Assembly (NCBI GenBank): GCA_031841125.1
Contig: CM063106.1
Span: forward strand, 10,664,001-10,728,000
Source of the DNA: Acanthococcus lagerstroemiae
Lineage: Eukaryota; Arthropoda; Insecta; Hemiptera; Eriococcidae
Length of the DNA: 64,000 nt
Direction: 5' to 3'
Shown here: positions 34,941 through 48,200 of the stretch, one piece after another
Position numbering within the stretch: position 1 is the stretch's first letter
Layout: every line of letters starts with the position of its first letter
Notes under the pieces: generated by a model
What the model saw: the letters and a program-made list of their open reading frames with translations, nothing else
Told to the model about the DNA's origin: nothing
The model's database searches: none
Position numbers and translations under genes: made by a program

Positions 34941-35098
34941 CAGGCGCGGATCCATGCACCCCCCCCCCCACCACCACCACCACCACCAAAAAGAAAAATC
35001 AGTGGGGTGAAAGAAAATCTGCGGGGGAGGGGACGGGGGAAAATTTCCGCTTCCTTCTGCCACTTCCTCCCCAAAATGGTCGTCCGGATCCGCGCCTG
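34941..35098. mobile_element. 158-bp hAT-like MITE, 8-bp TSD
   Basis: The ends CAGGCGCGGATCC and GGATCCGCGCCTG form a perfect 13-bp inverted repeat. The flanks are the perfect 8-bp duplication taaaagat (34933-34940 and 35099-35106). The interior has a C run with CCA repeats and G-rich tracts. Confidence 0.93.
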
Positions 35099-35179
35099 TA
35101 AAAGATTTTTACATTTTTGTATATTTTAAGTACATATTTGAATGGTGACTCGATCCTGAGGATGACGCTGCAGTTGTAG

Positions 35180-35569
35180 CAAGGACGTACCAAAGAGTTT
35201 TTCCGGGGGAGGGGGGTAAAAATTGTGAAATCCCCTACTGTGACTCAACTCGGAATTCCCAATTATCAAAATAAGCAAAAGAAAAGCACAAAAAAAAAAA
35301 AAAACTTTTGACCTGTTGGGTTTTTCCAATTAACTCAACTCAAAATTTCTAAGTATCAAAGTAAAACAATAAAAAACCTTGTGACTTGTTGGGTTTTCCC
35401 AACTTCTCAACTCAATTCCCAAGTATCAAGACAAAAAAATAAATAAATAAAAACCTGTTAGACTTGTTGGATTTTTCCAAATCGCCTGACTGAAGTGGTA
35501 AATTTTCTTGACTGCTGATTGAAAAATTCCTACAGCGGGGAGTTTCCCCCTCCTACTGGTGCGTCTCTG
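35180..35569. mobile_element. CAAGG-family hAT-like MITE, copy 2
   Basis: It begins CAAGGACGTACCAAAGAG and ends CTACTGGTGCGTCTCTG. The flanks agttgtag and acttgtag match at 7 of 8 bases. The interior repeats TTGTTGGGTTTTTCCAA and AATTCCCAAGTATCAA, the complement of blocks in 19979-20360. Confidence 0.8.
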
Positions 35570-36697
35570 ACTTGTAGGCTTACATATTCTAAAATAGAAT
35601 TTAAAAAATTTAGTTTGCTCTTTTTTTCTCCAGATTTTAGCCCCCCCCCCCCCAAAAAAAAAAAAAAAAGTTTAATCCTGGATCCGCCACAGCATCGAAA
35701 ATTATCACCCTCGGCACGAGGTACAGGAAAATCAGGCAGTTGCCTGGTGCGGCACACGCGCTGAGCGGCATTTAGGCAATATCGACAACCATAAAAACAG
35801 GACAGACACTCGTCCATAAACAAACATATGGAGACCTGTCTGGCAAAAAGATCTCCGCCTAGCAAAGCTCGTTCTCGCCGAAATCTCTATTTTCGGATTC
35901 TCCAGTCGCCTATCCTACTAAATCATTAATTACTTTTAACAGGAACTCTTCCTATTTTTCGTGTCCGATGTTTGTTACCCATTAAGTTAATAAATACACA
36001 ACGAATATTCAAATATTTTGTTAGCTGTGGTATATATTTGAGACATCGACAAAACTGAACGAAACTGGAGAGACTTGATGAGAAATTACGTTGAATATAG
36101 GTGGTTGATAAGAAAGTGCGCGCTGCTATTCCTCACTGATGCGAAAACGAGCTCCGAGGAACTTTTCTCTTTTCATTTTTTCAAGTCAGTATCATGATTT
36201 AATCGTCAGCGAAGGAAATGAATTTAAGAGATCACAGTGTGCTGAATCTTCTTCACAGTAACCAATTTTTACAACTCGATTAGTAATTATTTTGTTTCAA
36301 AAGTTTGAACGCAAACTTGCCGAGAAAAACTTAATGTGCGGAGCTCCTTCTGCCAGAAAGGTCCTCAAATTGTATCACTTACACACTAGAGCTGATAACA
36401 GTGGGTCCCGAAAAAATCATCTCAGGAGGTAGACGTTCGTAAACTACGTGCTTCGCCGTCAAGCGTCAACCTATCTGAACGCTTTTCTGAACGTCAACAC
36501 TGCTTCCAAGTGTTATTTTCTACATTGAGTTTTACGTTTCCGTACTGGTCACACTGACAAATGACGACTTATTTTACAAGGCCACCTTGTTTATCAAAAT
36601 ATCATAAAGACTACCACTGTTTCGTTTCCATTGTGCCACTGTTAATTTTATTGACCAGTGTCGAGTATTTTCTGATTTCACTTTTTTGCTAAATTAA

Positions 36698-38211
<1,514 letters not shown>

Positions 38212-41059
38212 ATGATGATAGCTCATTGTTCGTTTGTACATTTTTGGGATTTTTGTTTCATTTAATTTGTCCATTTTCTTTGAAGACTTCTTTGCAGTGT
38301 ATTGGTCGAGTAATATTATAACCGTTTCTGTGTAGGTACAAGTTAACCCTTATACCATGTTATTAGCAGCGTGTAAATGTTATATTATCTACTATATTTA
38401 TTATTATTTGCTTATATCGTAAGCTAGTTTTTAATTTTACTGTATAACACCCTTTTAAGCATTATTATTTTGCATGTAATCACTAAATATAATATCTGAT
38501 GTAGATTATACTGTATTCTTTTCAATTCTCAACTGCAAAGTTACTTCATGTTCAGTGCGAGCATGTTATTGATAAGGTTTTCGTGTCTGCTTCCGCACGA
38601 TAAGTATAGTGAATTACTGATGGAAGTAAAGCACATGTTATCATTGTATTTTATCTTTTCTTTAATCCGCATTACGTAGTGAGAATCTGGAAAATGGCAT
38701 TAATTTTTCATTTCGAAAAGGTCTCGATTGATCCCAGCTTAAGCATTGCATTCGTTCATGGTTGTGTTGAAAAAACATGATTCGATCGATATACAGCTGC
38801 ATAATATTTTTTCCAAGTATGGGACATCATCTTTGAAGTGTAATGTTGAAGTAATATTGAGTGCTCGAATTCTGTTTTAGAATGACTATGGTTAGGTTCT
38901 CAGCTTCAGGTTGTTGAGTAATCTCTGTGGGCTAGGTAGCATTAATGACTGGCAATACTTCATCTGAGTAGGTTAGAAGCCTGAGTCGGCCAGTCTCAGG
39001 TACAAGGATTATGAGCCCTACAGAAGGTATAATCAAAGGAAGTTGAGGATGGCGTTTCCTTTTTCTCAACTTAAGTTCAGGAAGTGTGTTATGTCATATC
39101 ATGAGGGTGGCGAAAGTGTCTTATCTCCATTCTGTAGGATTGCGGGATGGAGTGAAGCGAAACCGCGTCTTATCGCAATCTCTGTGGTGGAGAAAGTAGC
39201 TTTCTCTACCAAACGGATAATTTTTATTCGCATTCTTAGAAAAAAATATATACATGTCGTACCCATCAACACGTAATTTAGAATATTTATGCTGGGCAAG
39301 ATTTTGGTATTTTTTTAGTAAATTAAATAGGTATTCAATATGAGAGAAAAAACGTTGACTTTTGGGTCAACTCTATTTCATTCAGCGTAACTCTGGGGGG
39401 TTTCAGAGCGACACACTAAGTCTGGAGTGTTGCTCGAACGAATATAATATCATGTGTCCAGCCGCCACTGATTTGGAACAGAATGTAAAGCAAAACTAAT
39501 GACGTGACGTAATAGGTTTTACATCCTCTCGTGCATGAGAAAAGATCGGGGGTTTCATACACTCATCGGCAATCGCCAGTATTTTCTCTTACTATGATCA
39601 TGATACTCATGACAGAGAAATAGAAGGTAAAAACTGTGTGGTCTTTTACAGGCTGAGACCGAAATACTAGTCTTACGATTCAGAATAAATGAATATATAT
39701 ATATGTTACCTGTCACAGTGGTCAAGATACGAGTAGAACTGCTATTCTTGCTACGTCTTGTAGCGCTCTTGGCAGAGGTGATTTCAAATTTGAACCTCAC
39801 GTATGTACTTGGCTAGACCGTATGTTTTTGTACAACCAAAACGAAACGTGTTATTCAGAAGAGATAGATGAACAAGATGAACCCTTAACTTATTACATTA
39901 CGCAGATCTTGCGCGTTCATCAGTTCTATCATTGTGGGCTATACTTATACTGACATAAGCGGAAATAGCCAACCTAGAGGGGGTGGAGGGGTGACAAATA
40001 TCAAAATAATGCTACAAATTCTTTCGCTCATGTTATTTTTCAGTTTTTGAAGCAGATTTCGGACGATAGCGGCTGAGCCCTAAGTCCCCCTCCACACACA
40101 CACACACACTACGCCTGTGTTTATGTTTATTGACATTACAGTGTTAAGTACGCCTGAGCTAAGAGCTCGCCACAATGAACTACAACCAAAACCGGGCGAA
40201 TAGCCCAAAACGGCCAACAAAATCATTTATTAGAAACAACCAAATCTGACCGAAAAGCAAAATAAGGAGAACCTACTGAAAATGACGAAAAACAATTTAA
40301 TGACTAAAGACGCTGATATCCGAATAAAAATGACCAAAACTGGCCGTCAGCCCAAAAACAAACACGATGACCTTAAACGGGTCACCAGTTCGAATTCGAC
40401 TAAAATTAACACAAAAGTAAAAGTAACAAATAATGTACCTCTCAGTACAGAGGTAGGCTGGCTATTCCTTTATTGTCGGTTTTGAACTATTTATCAGTAC
40501 ATTTTAGTCTCTGTTGACAGTTTTAAGGCACTTTCCAGTTTTACGCGGTTTTCCACCGCAGGCTCGTCATCAGTTATATGAGGTGGTTGCCAGCTTGGTA
40601 TAATCTCTGTTCATCACCGAAAACTATGGAACTGGAAGAGGGCGGGGATTTACTCAGTAGCATTTTCGAAAGAGAGCTATAGCCCTCTTGGAAGAGTATT
40701 TTTAATACTTTTAAGCTCCCGACGTTTTGTGGCCGAACAGGTCTTAAGCTAGATGCACACAGCACACTACGCTGACATTTTCGTGTTAACACGTCATATG
40801 ACGTGTTAACACGACATCTGATGAAAACAAAACCATCTGGTTCAATTAACACGAAACTTCAGCGTCATGTGCAGCCGGCTTTATAGGTAAATCTTGAGTT
40901 TCCCAAAAATCTAAAGAAATAAGCTAAAAAAGGTTTCTAGATTACGCCCTTCTATAGTTCAGTCGAGATGAAGAACATTATTGCAATAATTACCCAAATT
41001 TGAAGTGACGGTAGGTGTGCAGTTGGTTTAATTTAAGATGGATCAACAGAATGGATATA
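38212..41059. other. Convergent intergenic region between Atg8 and VAMP
   Basis: It holds the Atg8 3' UTR, whose end is not clear. It also holds CA and AT microsatellites (about 40091-40107 and 39696-39703) and a palindromic element (40745-40882). No gene was recognised; the short AT-rich reading frames here lack any domain. Confidence 0.6.
40745..40882. repeat. Palindromic MITE-like element around a 32-bp perfect palindrome
   Basis: Positions 40782-40813 are a perfect 32-bp palindrome (half-site CGTGTTAACACGTCAT). Outside it, AGCTAGATGCACA with ACGCTGA on the left matches the reverse complement of TCAGCG and TGTGCAGCCGGCTT on the right. Confidence 0.8.
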
Positions 41060-42158
41060 AAATAATAGTTAAGCTTTATTTCTATGTAATATTAAAGAAA
41101 GCAAAGAATACTGTTACACTTACAAATAACATGACAACATGATTAACATTTAATGTTACAATAATGTTTTAAACCTTTAAAAATAAGTTAAGTCTTAAAA
41201 TTCGTAAAAATTTCCTCTTCTCAATAACCCAACCCCCATAACACATTCGTTTTTGTTTTCTTTTCATAGTTCCTTCATTTTTGATTTCCACACCCGCGAC
41301 CGTTCGTATACCAAGGTCATTCTTCGCAATGAAATATATGAAAATAGCGAAAACGCGATTTGAAACAATGTATATACGAAGAATACGAGAAAAATGATGA
41401 AATTAAATAAAATTTAAAAAATTTCTAAGACAGAACAAATATGAGATTTAGGTACGACTCATAGAGGAAATAAGATTCGGAATTCTCATTTATAACAGCT
41501 ACAACACTCTCTGAAGTAGAACGTAAGAGTATTTCAAAAAGTGTAAAATTCAACAACAACAAAAAAATCATACCTATCTACATTTTTTCGAATGGAAATT
41601 ATACATGTCACTAAGTTTAACAATGAGAGGATTGTGTAAACTTATTAAAACAATAGGTTAATTACAATACATGAATTCGAATTTATTTATCGACAAAGAA
41701 CTTTACAGTCGCCCAACAGATGTATACTTTTTAGAAATTAGACAGTTCTTTTCGTTTTATTGATGAAATTTAAAACTAAAAACTATCCCCGCCATCGATG
41801 TGGCCAGCCACGGGAGAAAAAATTACTATCACTAGTTTTCGAAAATCACATGAATTGGCGTAAGATGAAAACAATGTTATAACAATGGCTGGTTCCAATA
41901 AAATGAATAAATTTGCGAATAACAATTACAAAATTTTAACAACGATGCAAGGTGCTTTAACTTTTTATACGTTTTGTACTATGTACAGCCTCTACTATTC
42001 ATTCCTTCAACTTTTTTTAAACTTTTTTTCTTTCTTTTTTCATTTAGATATGTCACGGCAATAAGAACAAAAAAGAAACTATACGTATGAAATAAACGCA
42101 CAAATATTAAGTAAAACTGAAAAAATATATAACATTAACGTTTAATAAAGGGGAAAAA
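41060..42158 (-). other. VAMP 3' UTR
   Basis: About 1.1 kb of AT-rich sequence follows the VAMP stop codon on the minus strand. AATAAA occurs on the minus strand at 41075-41080, a plausible polyadenylation signal that would end the transcript near 41060. Other AATAAA or ATTAAA copies are closer to the stop, so shorter forms are possible. Confidence 0.5.
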
Positions 42159-42271
42159 TTAGGCTGTTTCCGATGATGACGATTGGTTTGGGAGAGATTT
42201 CAAAGCACTGGGATTTTGTTGAATTGTTGTCGGATTATTCGTTGTTGTTTCTTCGTCTGGCATCACTTTTA
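42159..42271 (-). CDS. VAMP terminal exon: luminal tail
   Basis: On the minus strand the acceptor is GATTTTTTCCAG at 42272. The split leucine codon is followed by [20 protein letters not shown] and [16 protein letters not shown], then TAA (42159-42161). An alternative acceptor (ACTTTTAG) 27 nt upstream would instead give Tyr-Lys-Val-Lys-Glu and a stop. The long tail reads cleanly and joins in frame, but transcripts are needed to choose. Confidence 0.7.
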
Positions 42272-45200
42272 CTGGAAAAAATCATTCTTTTACTTTATCT
42301 AAAAGTTGCAAAACAAAACAAACGAGCATATGGCATGTTTAAAAGTACTTACAAATTCTTAAAAACTATGTTCATTATCTTACAGTACCAGGGTCTACTG
42401 TATAGAGGCTCAAAAGACTCAGCGAAAGTCCAAAGTGTGTTCGGAAACTACAGTAGAAATTGGTTATAACGATGTTAAAAGGGAACTCATAGTTTTCCAT
42501 CGTAAAAACCAAAATATTGCTCGCATCGATATTGTTGCTCTTATATTACCTCTGACCGGACATGAAAATCATATCGTTATAAGCAGCATTGTTATAACCG
42601 ACTTCCACTGTACTTACATTTTTCGAAGTAAATTCTTTAGATCAACCTGATGCTGAGTTAACTGAAGCCAGTACTATACAACGAGCCCTTGCACTCGAAA
42701 ATTATATGTATATCTAAATAGAATTTCACGGTATTAACGGCAGGTACTTATTTTAGCGCACTGAGTTAATCTCGTGCTCTGCCTCGCAATGACTATAAAC
42801 TAAAAACACAACGTCCAAATCTGTTCTGAGAACCCATCAAGATGCTAACTATCGAAAACATTCTTAATCCTTAATAATTTATCTTTATAGAGTACCATAG
42901 AAACACCGACTATGCTCCCGATGCGCAATCAGTTACCCTCTAGTTACCCAGTCATCCGCGGAAAAGTTACCCTTTCATTACCCTCGAATTACCCTCAGAT
43001 TACCCTTATTCGTTATTCTTATTCGCCTTTAGTTATCCGGGTAACTGGCGGAATATTGCGCAGTTAGTTAGACTCTAGTTACCCACGGCGGAAAAGTTAC
43101 CCATTTGTTACCCTCTCAGATTACTCTTCTTCCCCTTTGGTTACCCGCGGGTAACTGGTGGAATTTTGCGCATCGGGTTATACCTATATTTTTTGAAGTC
43201 TCTTTCTGGCAGTTGATGTAAAACGGATGTATGTACTCACAAAATCAAGATAACTGAACGGTAACATGATACCGTAAAACCGGATAAATAAGATCACTTT
43301 TTTTTTTTTTCTTTTTTTTTGCTATATCCCTGTGGTGAAGACAATTTACTGGAAAAGAGTTGAATAAATTTCATTTTTTGAGTCCCAATATATACTTTTC
43401 ATTGATGATGGAATTGAACTCTTCCTTGACTGGTTCCTTATATATTTTTTTTTTAATTTTTTTTTTTAGAATCTGATCCTGTTAGTTCGCAATTCAGAGT
43501 GAATACGATCATGTATTTAATTTACCTAAAGAATCCATTTGGAAGACATAAATGATGAATGGGATCACTCGGAAGTAAAGAAATAATGAACAGAATCACT
43601 GGGGAGTTAAAAAGAATGATAAATCCTCCCCTCCTGTCTTCTGCTCACAATATCACTTCTAAGTACAATGAACTCTTCAGCCTACTTTTTATTTTTTCTA
43701 CCCCGTGGATCCATCTTATATAGTTCCGTGTCATGGTTGAGGTACCTAATCCTGCTCTAGTTATCGAGTTACCCGCGGAAAATTTATCCTTTTACTACCC
43801 CCGAATTATCCCCAGATTACACTTATTCCCCTTTAGTTACCCGGGTAACTGGCGGAATACTACGCTATTATGAGTAGGTTGCTAGGTACCCTCTAGTTAC
43901 CCGCGGCGGAAAAGCTACCCATTTGTTACCCTCAGTTACCCTCAGATTACCCTTGTTCCCCTGTAGTTACCCGGGTAACTTGTGGGAATATCGGGTTAGA
44001 AAGTAGTATACCTACTATTCAACATATTAAAAGTTCCCACCAGTGCAGGTATCCCCAAGCTTCCCAGGGACAAAATGATCACTTTTCTCGAGAACTAAGC
44101 GTAACGGGAAAAAAGGACCAAAAAATATTTTACATAAAATTTGAGACATAAAGTGACTCCTGGCAGCTTCCTCGTATCAGCCACAGAAACATCATACAGA
44201 ACCGGTTTAAATTAATCCTTTTCCTGTAACACAGCCTTAACACCGGCCTTTTATGTAAACGTAGAATTTCAATCATTTTTCTAGTTTTACCGAGCTTAAG
44301 GAAGAAAAGAGTACTATTCACCATCGAACTCATTTCCGTACATCAACATAACCAGAGAATTTTCGTTTCCCACGTCTTCCTCTTTTTGATACCGCCCGTG
44401 TAATAAATTTATACTTTCTATTTTACTAGCTTTAAAGACAGGACCTAAATAGTGGGACTCCTCGACTTTTCATTAATACACTGAAGGAATAATGAAATTG
44501 CAGTACCGTCAGCTCGGGTAATATTGAACACTGGTGGTAATATCGGCCACTCATGACTTATTATAGGAACGCTAGTATTGTTATCAGTAAAGTCAACTGT
44601 GGTAATATCAGACACCGGCAATAGTATCGGCTACTCATGACTTGTAGGAATACTAGTATCGTTAACAGTGAGTGGCCGATATTACCACCAGTGGCCGATA
44701 TTACCACCAGTGTCCGATATTATCCCAATAGACAGTATTAATACCCGATTTTCAGAGCCGCTGAATTAAATTTAGGTATCTATTAGACCTTGAAAGCAAG
44801 AGGTCTGGTTAGCCGAGTGGATAGCTCGTTGGTCTCAGAATCCGGGGGTCCCAGGTTCGAACCCACGTAGCGACTCGCCAGAATTTTCGACCTAGGCCGG
44901 TTTTTCGGCCAGAAGGGAAGAGGGCTAAGACAGCCCTAACAGCCTCCCCGACATCTCTGAAGTAATGCTCAAAAGGGCGGATTCCAGGACTCGGGTGGAG
45001 AGCAAATTAGAAGGGGAAAAAAAGAAGAAGAAGACCTTGAAAGCAAAACTGAGGCACCCAATGAGGCGGGAGCTCAAAAAATAAAAAATAACATTTCTGA
45101 TGAGGTTTCAAAAGTTGGTGAATTCAGATTCAAAGTTAATCTCAAACTCATATAAAAATTGGAGTTCCTATGGAGAGTCTAAATTCAATTTTATAAGCAC

Positions 45201-48200
45201 AATCAAGGACGTAACCAAGCGTTTTTCGGGGGGGAGGGATTGTTAAATTCCCAAATAAATCAACTCAAAATTCCGTAGTATCATTTTATTTTTGTATTGG
45301 CAAAAAAATTCGAAATCTCTTTTGACTAGTTGGATTTTCCTGACTTTTGATCCAACTACTAAAATTTCCCGACTCCGGCGGAGGTTAGCTCCCTCCCTCT
45401 TAGTTTTGTCCCTATCAGCATTATCATATTGAATAAATGAATGAAAGGAAATCAGGCGTAATAATACAAGGGGAGACAGTTAGAATGATAAGGTTTGCAA
45501 ATGACATTGCAATTCGGACTTCCCAAGATTCTACAGAACCTTATCAACGTTAGGATTACATGAGATGCTAGGCATTGTTTACGTACAGTGTATCCTAACG
45601 TTGATAAGAATTCTAGGGCACTATTTCCTGAAGTGCGGAAAGGGAGGAAGGCCCGATGCTAGCGCGCCATCGGTCTGGGAAGTCCGAATAGTGGAGATAA
45701 GTAAAGAAGAACTAAAGAAAATATTGAAAAAGTTGAATGTATAATGAAGATAAATAAAAATAAAAGTGATGGTAGTCAGTAAATGGAAACAAAATCCAAT
45801 AAATATGGAAATAGCAGGTGAAAAATAAAGGAAGTAGAGGAATTTAAATATGTACTAGATAGTCTGCAAGATGGAAAAAGTCAAACAGAAATAAAGAGTA
45901 GAATGGAACAAGCTAAGGGGGAAATAGACAGAAAGGATCCGTATTGAAGAAGTATTGAGGTGAACGGGAAGGAAGAGAGAAATTTGGAATCTAATCGTAA
46001 AGAGAAGAGTTAAAATGATAGGACATAATATAAGACATCCAGGGATATTGCTATCACTGCTACAGGGAATGACTAAGGGAAAGAACTAGAAAGGAAGGCA
46101 AAGCATGAGCTGTAAAGAACAGATAATGAAGGATATAAAGTATAAATTCTTCTCAGAAATGAAAAGATTAGCGCAGGAGAGAAAAAATTGGAGAGACACA
46201 ACCTACTAGTTGAGAGACTAAGAAATATAAATATAACAATAATAACATATTATGGGTATCATTCTTCAAGGTTCGAAAATTGCTTAGTTCGTATATTAGC
46301 TCTCATTTATGAGGAGACCCCAATAACCCGATACGCAATCAGTTACCTTCTCCCAGGCCCGTATTTAGGGGATGGGGCAAACAAGGGGCCCCTGGGACCC
46401 ACCAACAAGTTGTAATGGAAAAAAATTTCAAGCCCGCTATACACTATTCGCAAATAATGACAAAAAAATTTATATTCGTATGAAAATAAAGCCCCACCAG
46501 CTCTGACCCCCCACAGTGAAAAACATATTTATCCGGCCCTGCCTTCTAGTTACCCAGTACCTGCGGAAAAGTTGTCCATTTGTTACCCTCGGGTTACCCT
46601 CAGATTACCCTTGTTCCCTTTTAGTTACCCGGGTAACTGGTTGGATTTTACGCATCGGGAAAGATACAGAAATGTGAAACGGAAATTTAACCATCCTTTT
46701 CCCCCTCAATTTACAATTCCAAAATTACAGCAAATTTCATCTACAAATGAATGTAGCAAGTTTCACCCCCTTATAACTGATTCTGACATTGTGCATACCA
46801 ATTTTTGAAAACCGTTAGAATGGTATTCAAAAAGTCTTTATAGAATTTTTCAAATTTAATTCCCCTCCTACCCCTTGAGTATTTCACTTTTCTTATACTA
46901 TTATTACAAAACAGTATAGAGATGAGACAAAATTATTCATACTTACAGACTATTATAGCTAATATAATGAAGCCAATTATACCCATTGCGATCATCATCT
47001 GTAAATAAACACAACAAATCCGCATTAGTTTACATTTTTCAAGATACTGTCCGTATAGTCAGTATATCTTAAGGGGGGGAGGGTACTGATCTTTCTCGTG
47101 GTAAGTAAGGAAAAATTATACAAAGCTATTCATTAAGCTTTGAATACCAGAATTATGTTTAAAATTAGTCAATTTTTTCTTTCTAGTTGTCATAAAACAC
47201 GTTTTTCTTTTTCCGATTCAACGCAGCCCAGAAAAATCATACATTAAATATTAGCTCCGCAAAAGAAGTCAAATCAATACGAAAATCGAAACATGTACGA
47301 AACTCTACTAATAAGCGACATAGGAAAATAAATAACAATCATACCACGATATTATGAGGGCATTGATTAGGGCTCAATAGTTCCACACGAGTATAATCGA
47401 ACTGTCATTTTGATTTCAAAATGTCAGTTCAGAAATCAGTCATATCTCAAGAACTTCAAAATTATTGAAATTTTGATTTTAGTTTTTGGACACTATACAT
47501 AAGCACGTCATGTAAACAGTGCAAATCAACTGATTGAACATTATTTCGAATTTTCTTAAATTTTGTAATCCCCGAATTAGTGTTTTTTATATGTGAATAA
47601 TCAGAATGGATAAATAATAACTGCAACATGAGAAGCGATATTTCAAAACCTATGACAATTTTTTCGAAATTCGTTTTAGAGCGTTTTCTGATAGAAAAGG
47701 TACCTACATGTATGTACACACATTCCTACACTATCGACCTACCAGGATTCAGGTAAGGCACCGAAGGGTAATATGGCCACCCTCTCAGGTATCAGCACCT
47801 ATGGCATATTTTTGAAATCTGGCTGCACTATTAAGAGGCGATTGTGGCGTTATCTATATTACGACTGTTTTTAACTGCTCCATGTAACTTTTCTCCAAAT
47901 GGACGCTATTCAACAAAAGGGAACCAACTAGCAAAATCCACTATTTGAGAACACGTGATTCGAAGTTCTAGAGCCATGTAGAAACTAAAGGCATGCATTT
48001 ATCATCACAGGAATGAAAAATTGAATTCACAGGAACAATAAACTCTTTCCACAGGAAAAATTTATATACAGCAAGAAAATAAATATTTTCCGATAAAAAA
48101 AGAACATGAACAGGAAAAGTGGCGAATGAACTGTAGAAAGACAAATAATCCCGAGAAAAAAAAAAGAATCACGAACCATATTTAAAGCGCCGGTGAATTG

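Larger units (their letters stand above)
42272..46946 (-). other. VAMP intron (4.7 kb), very repeat-rich
   Basis: It contains three GTTACC MITEs (42917-43177, 43755-43995, 46327-46659), a fold-back (44517-44725), a SINE (44800-45031), a CAAGG MITE (45204-45413) and a dead non-LTR retrotransposon (45430-46230). No further exon was seen. Confidence 0.7.

Noticed and set aside
34929..35129. 66-codon frame with proline run
   Set aside because: It falls almost entirely inside the 158-bp hAT-like MITE; the proline run is its C-rich tract.
44800..44872. tRNA gene
   Set aside because: The A and B boxes are good, but the sequence is the head of a 232-bp SINE with a GAA tail and a 15-bp duplication, and the acceptor stem is not completed.
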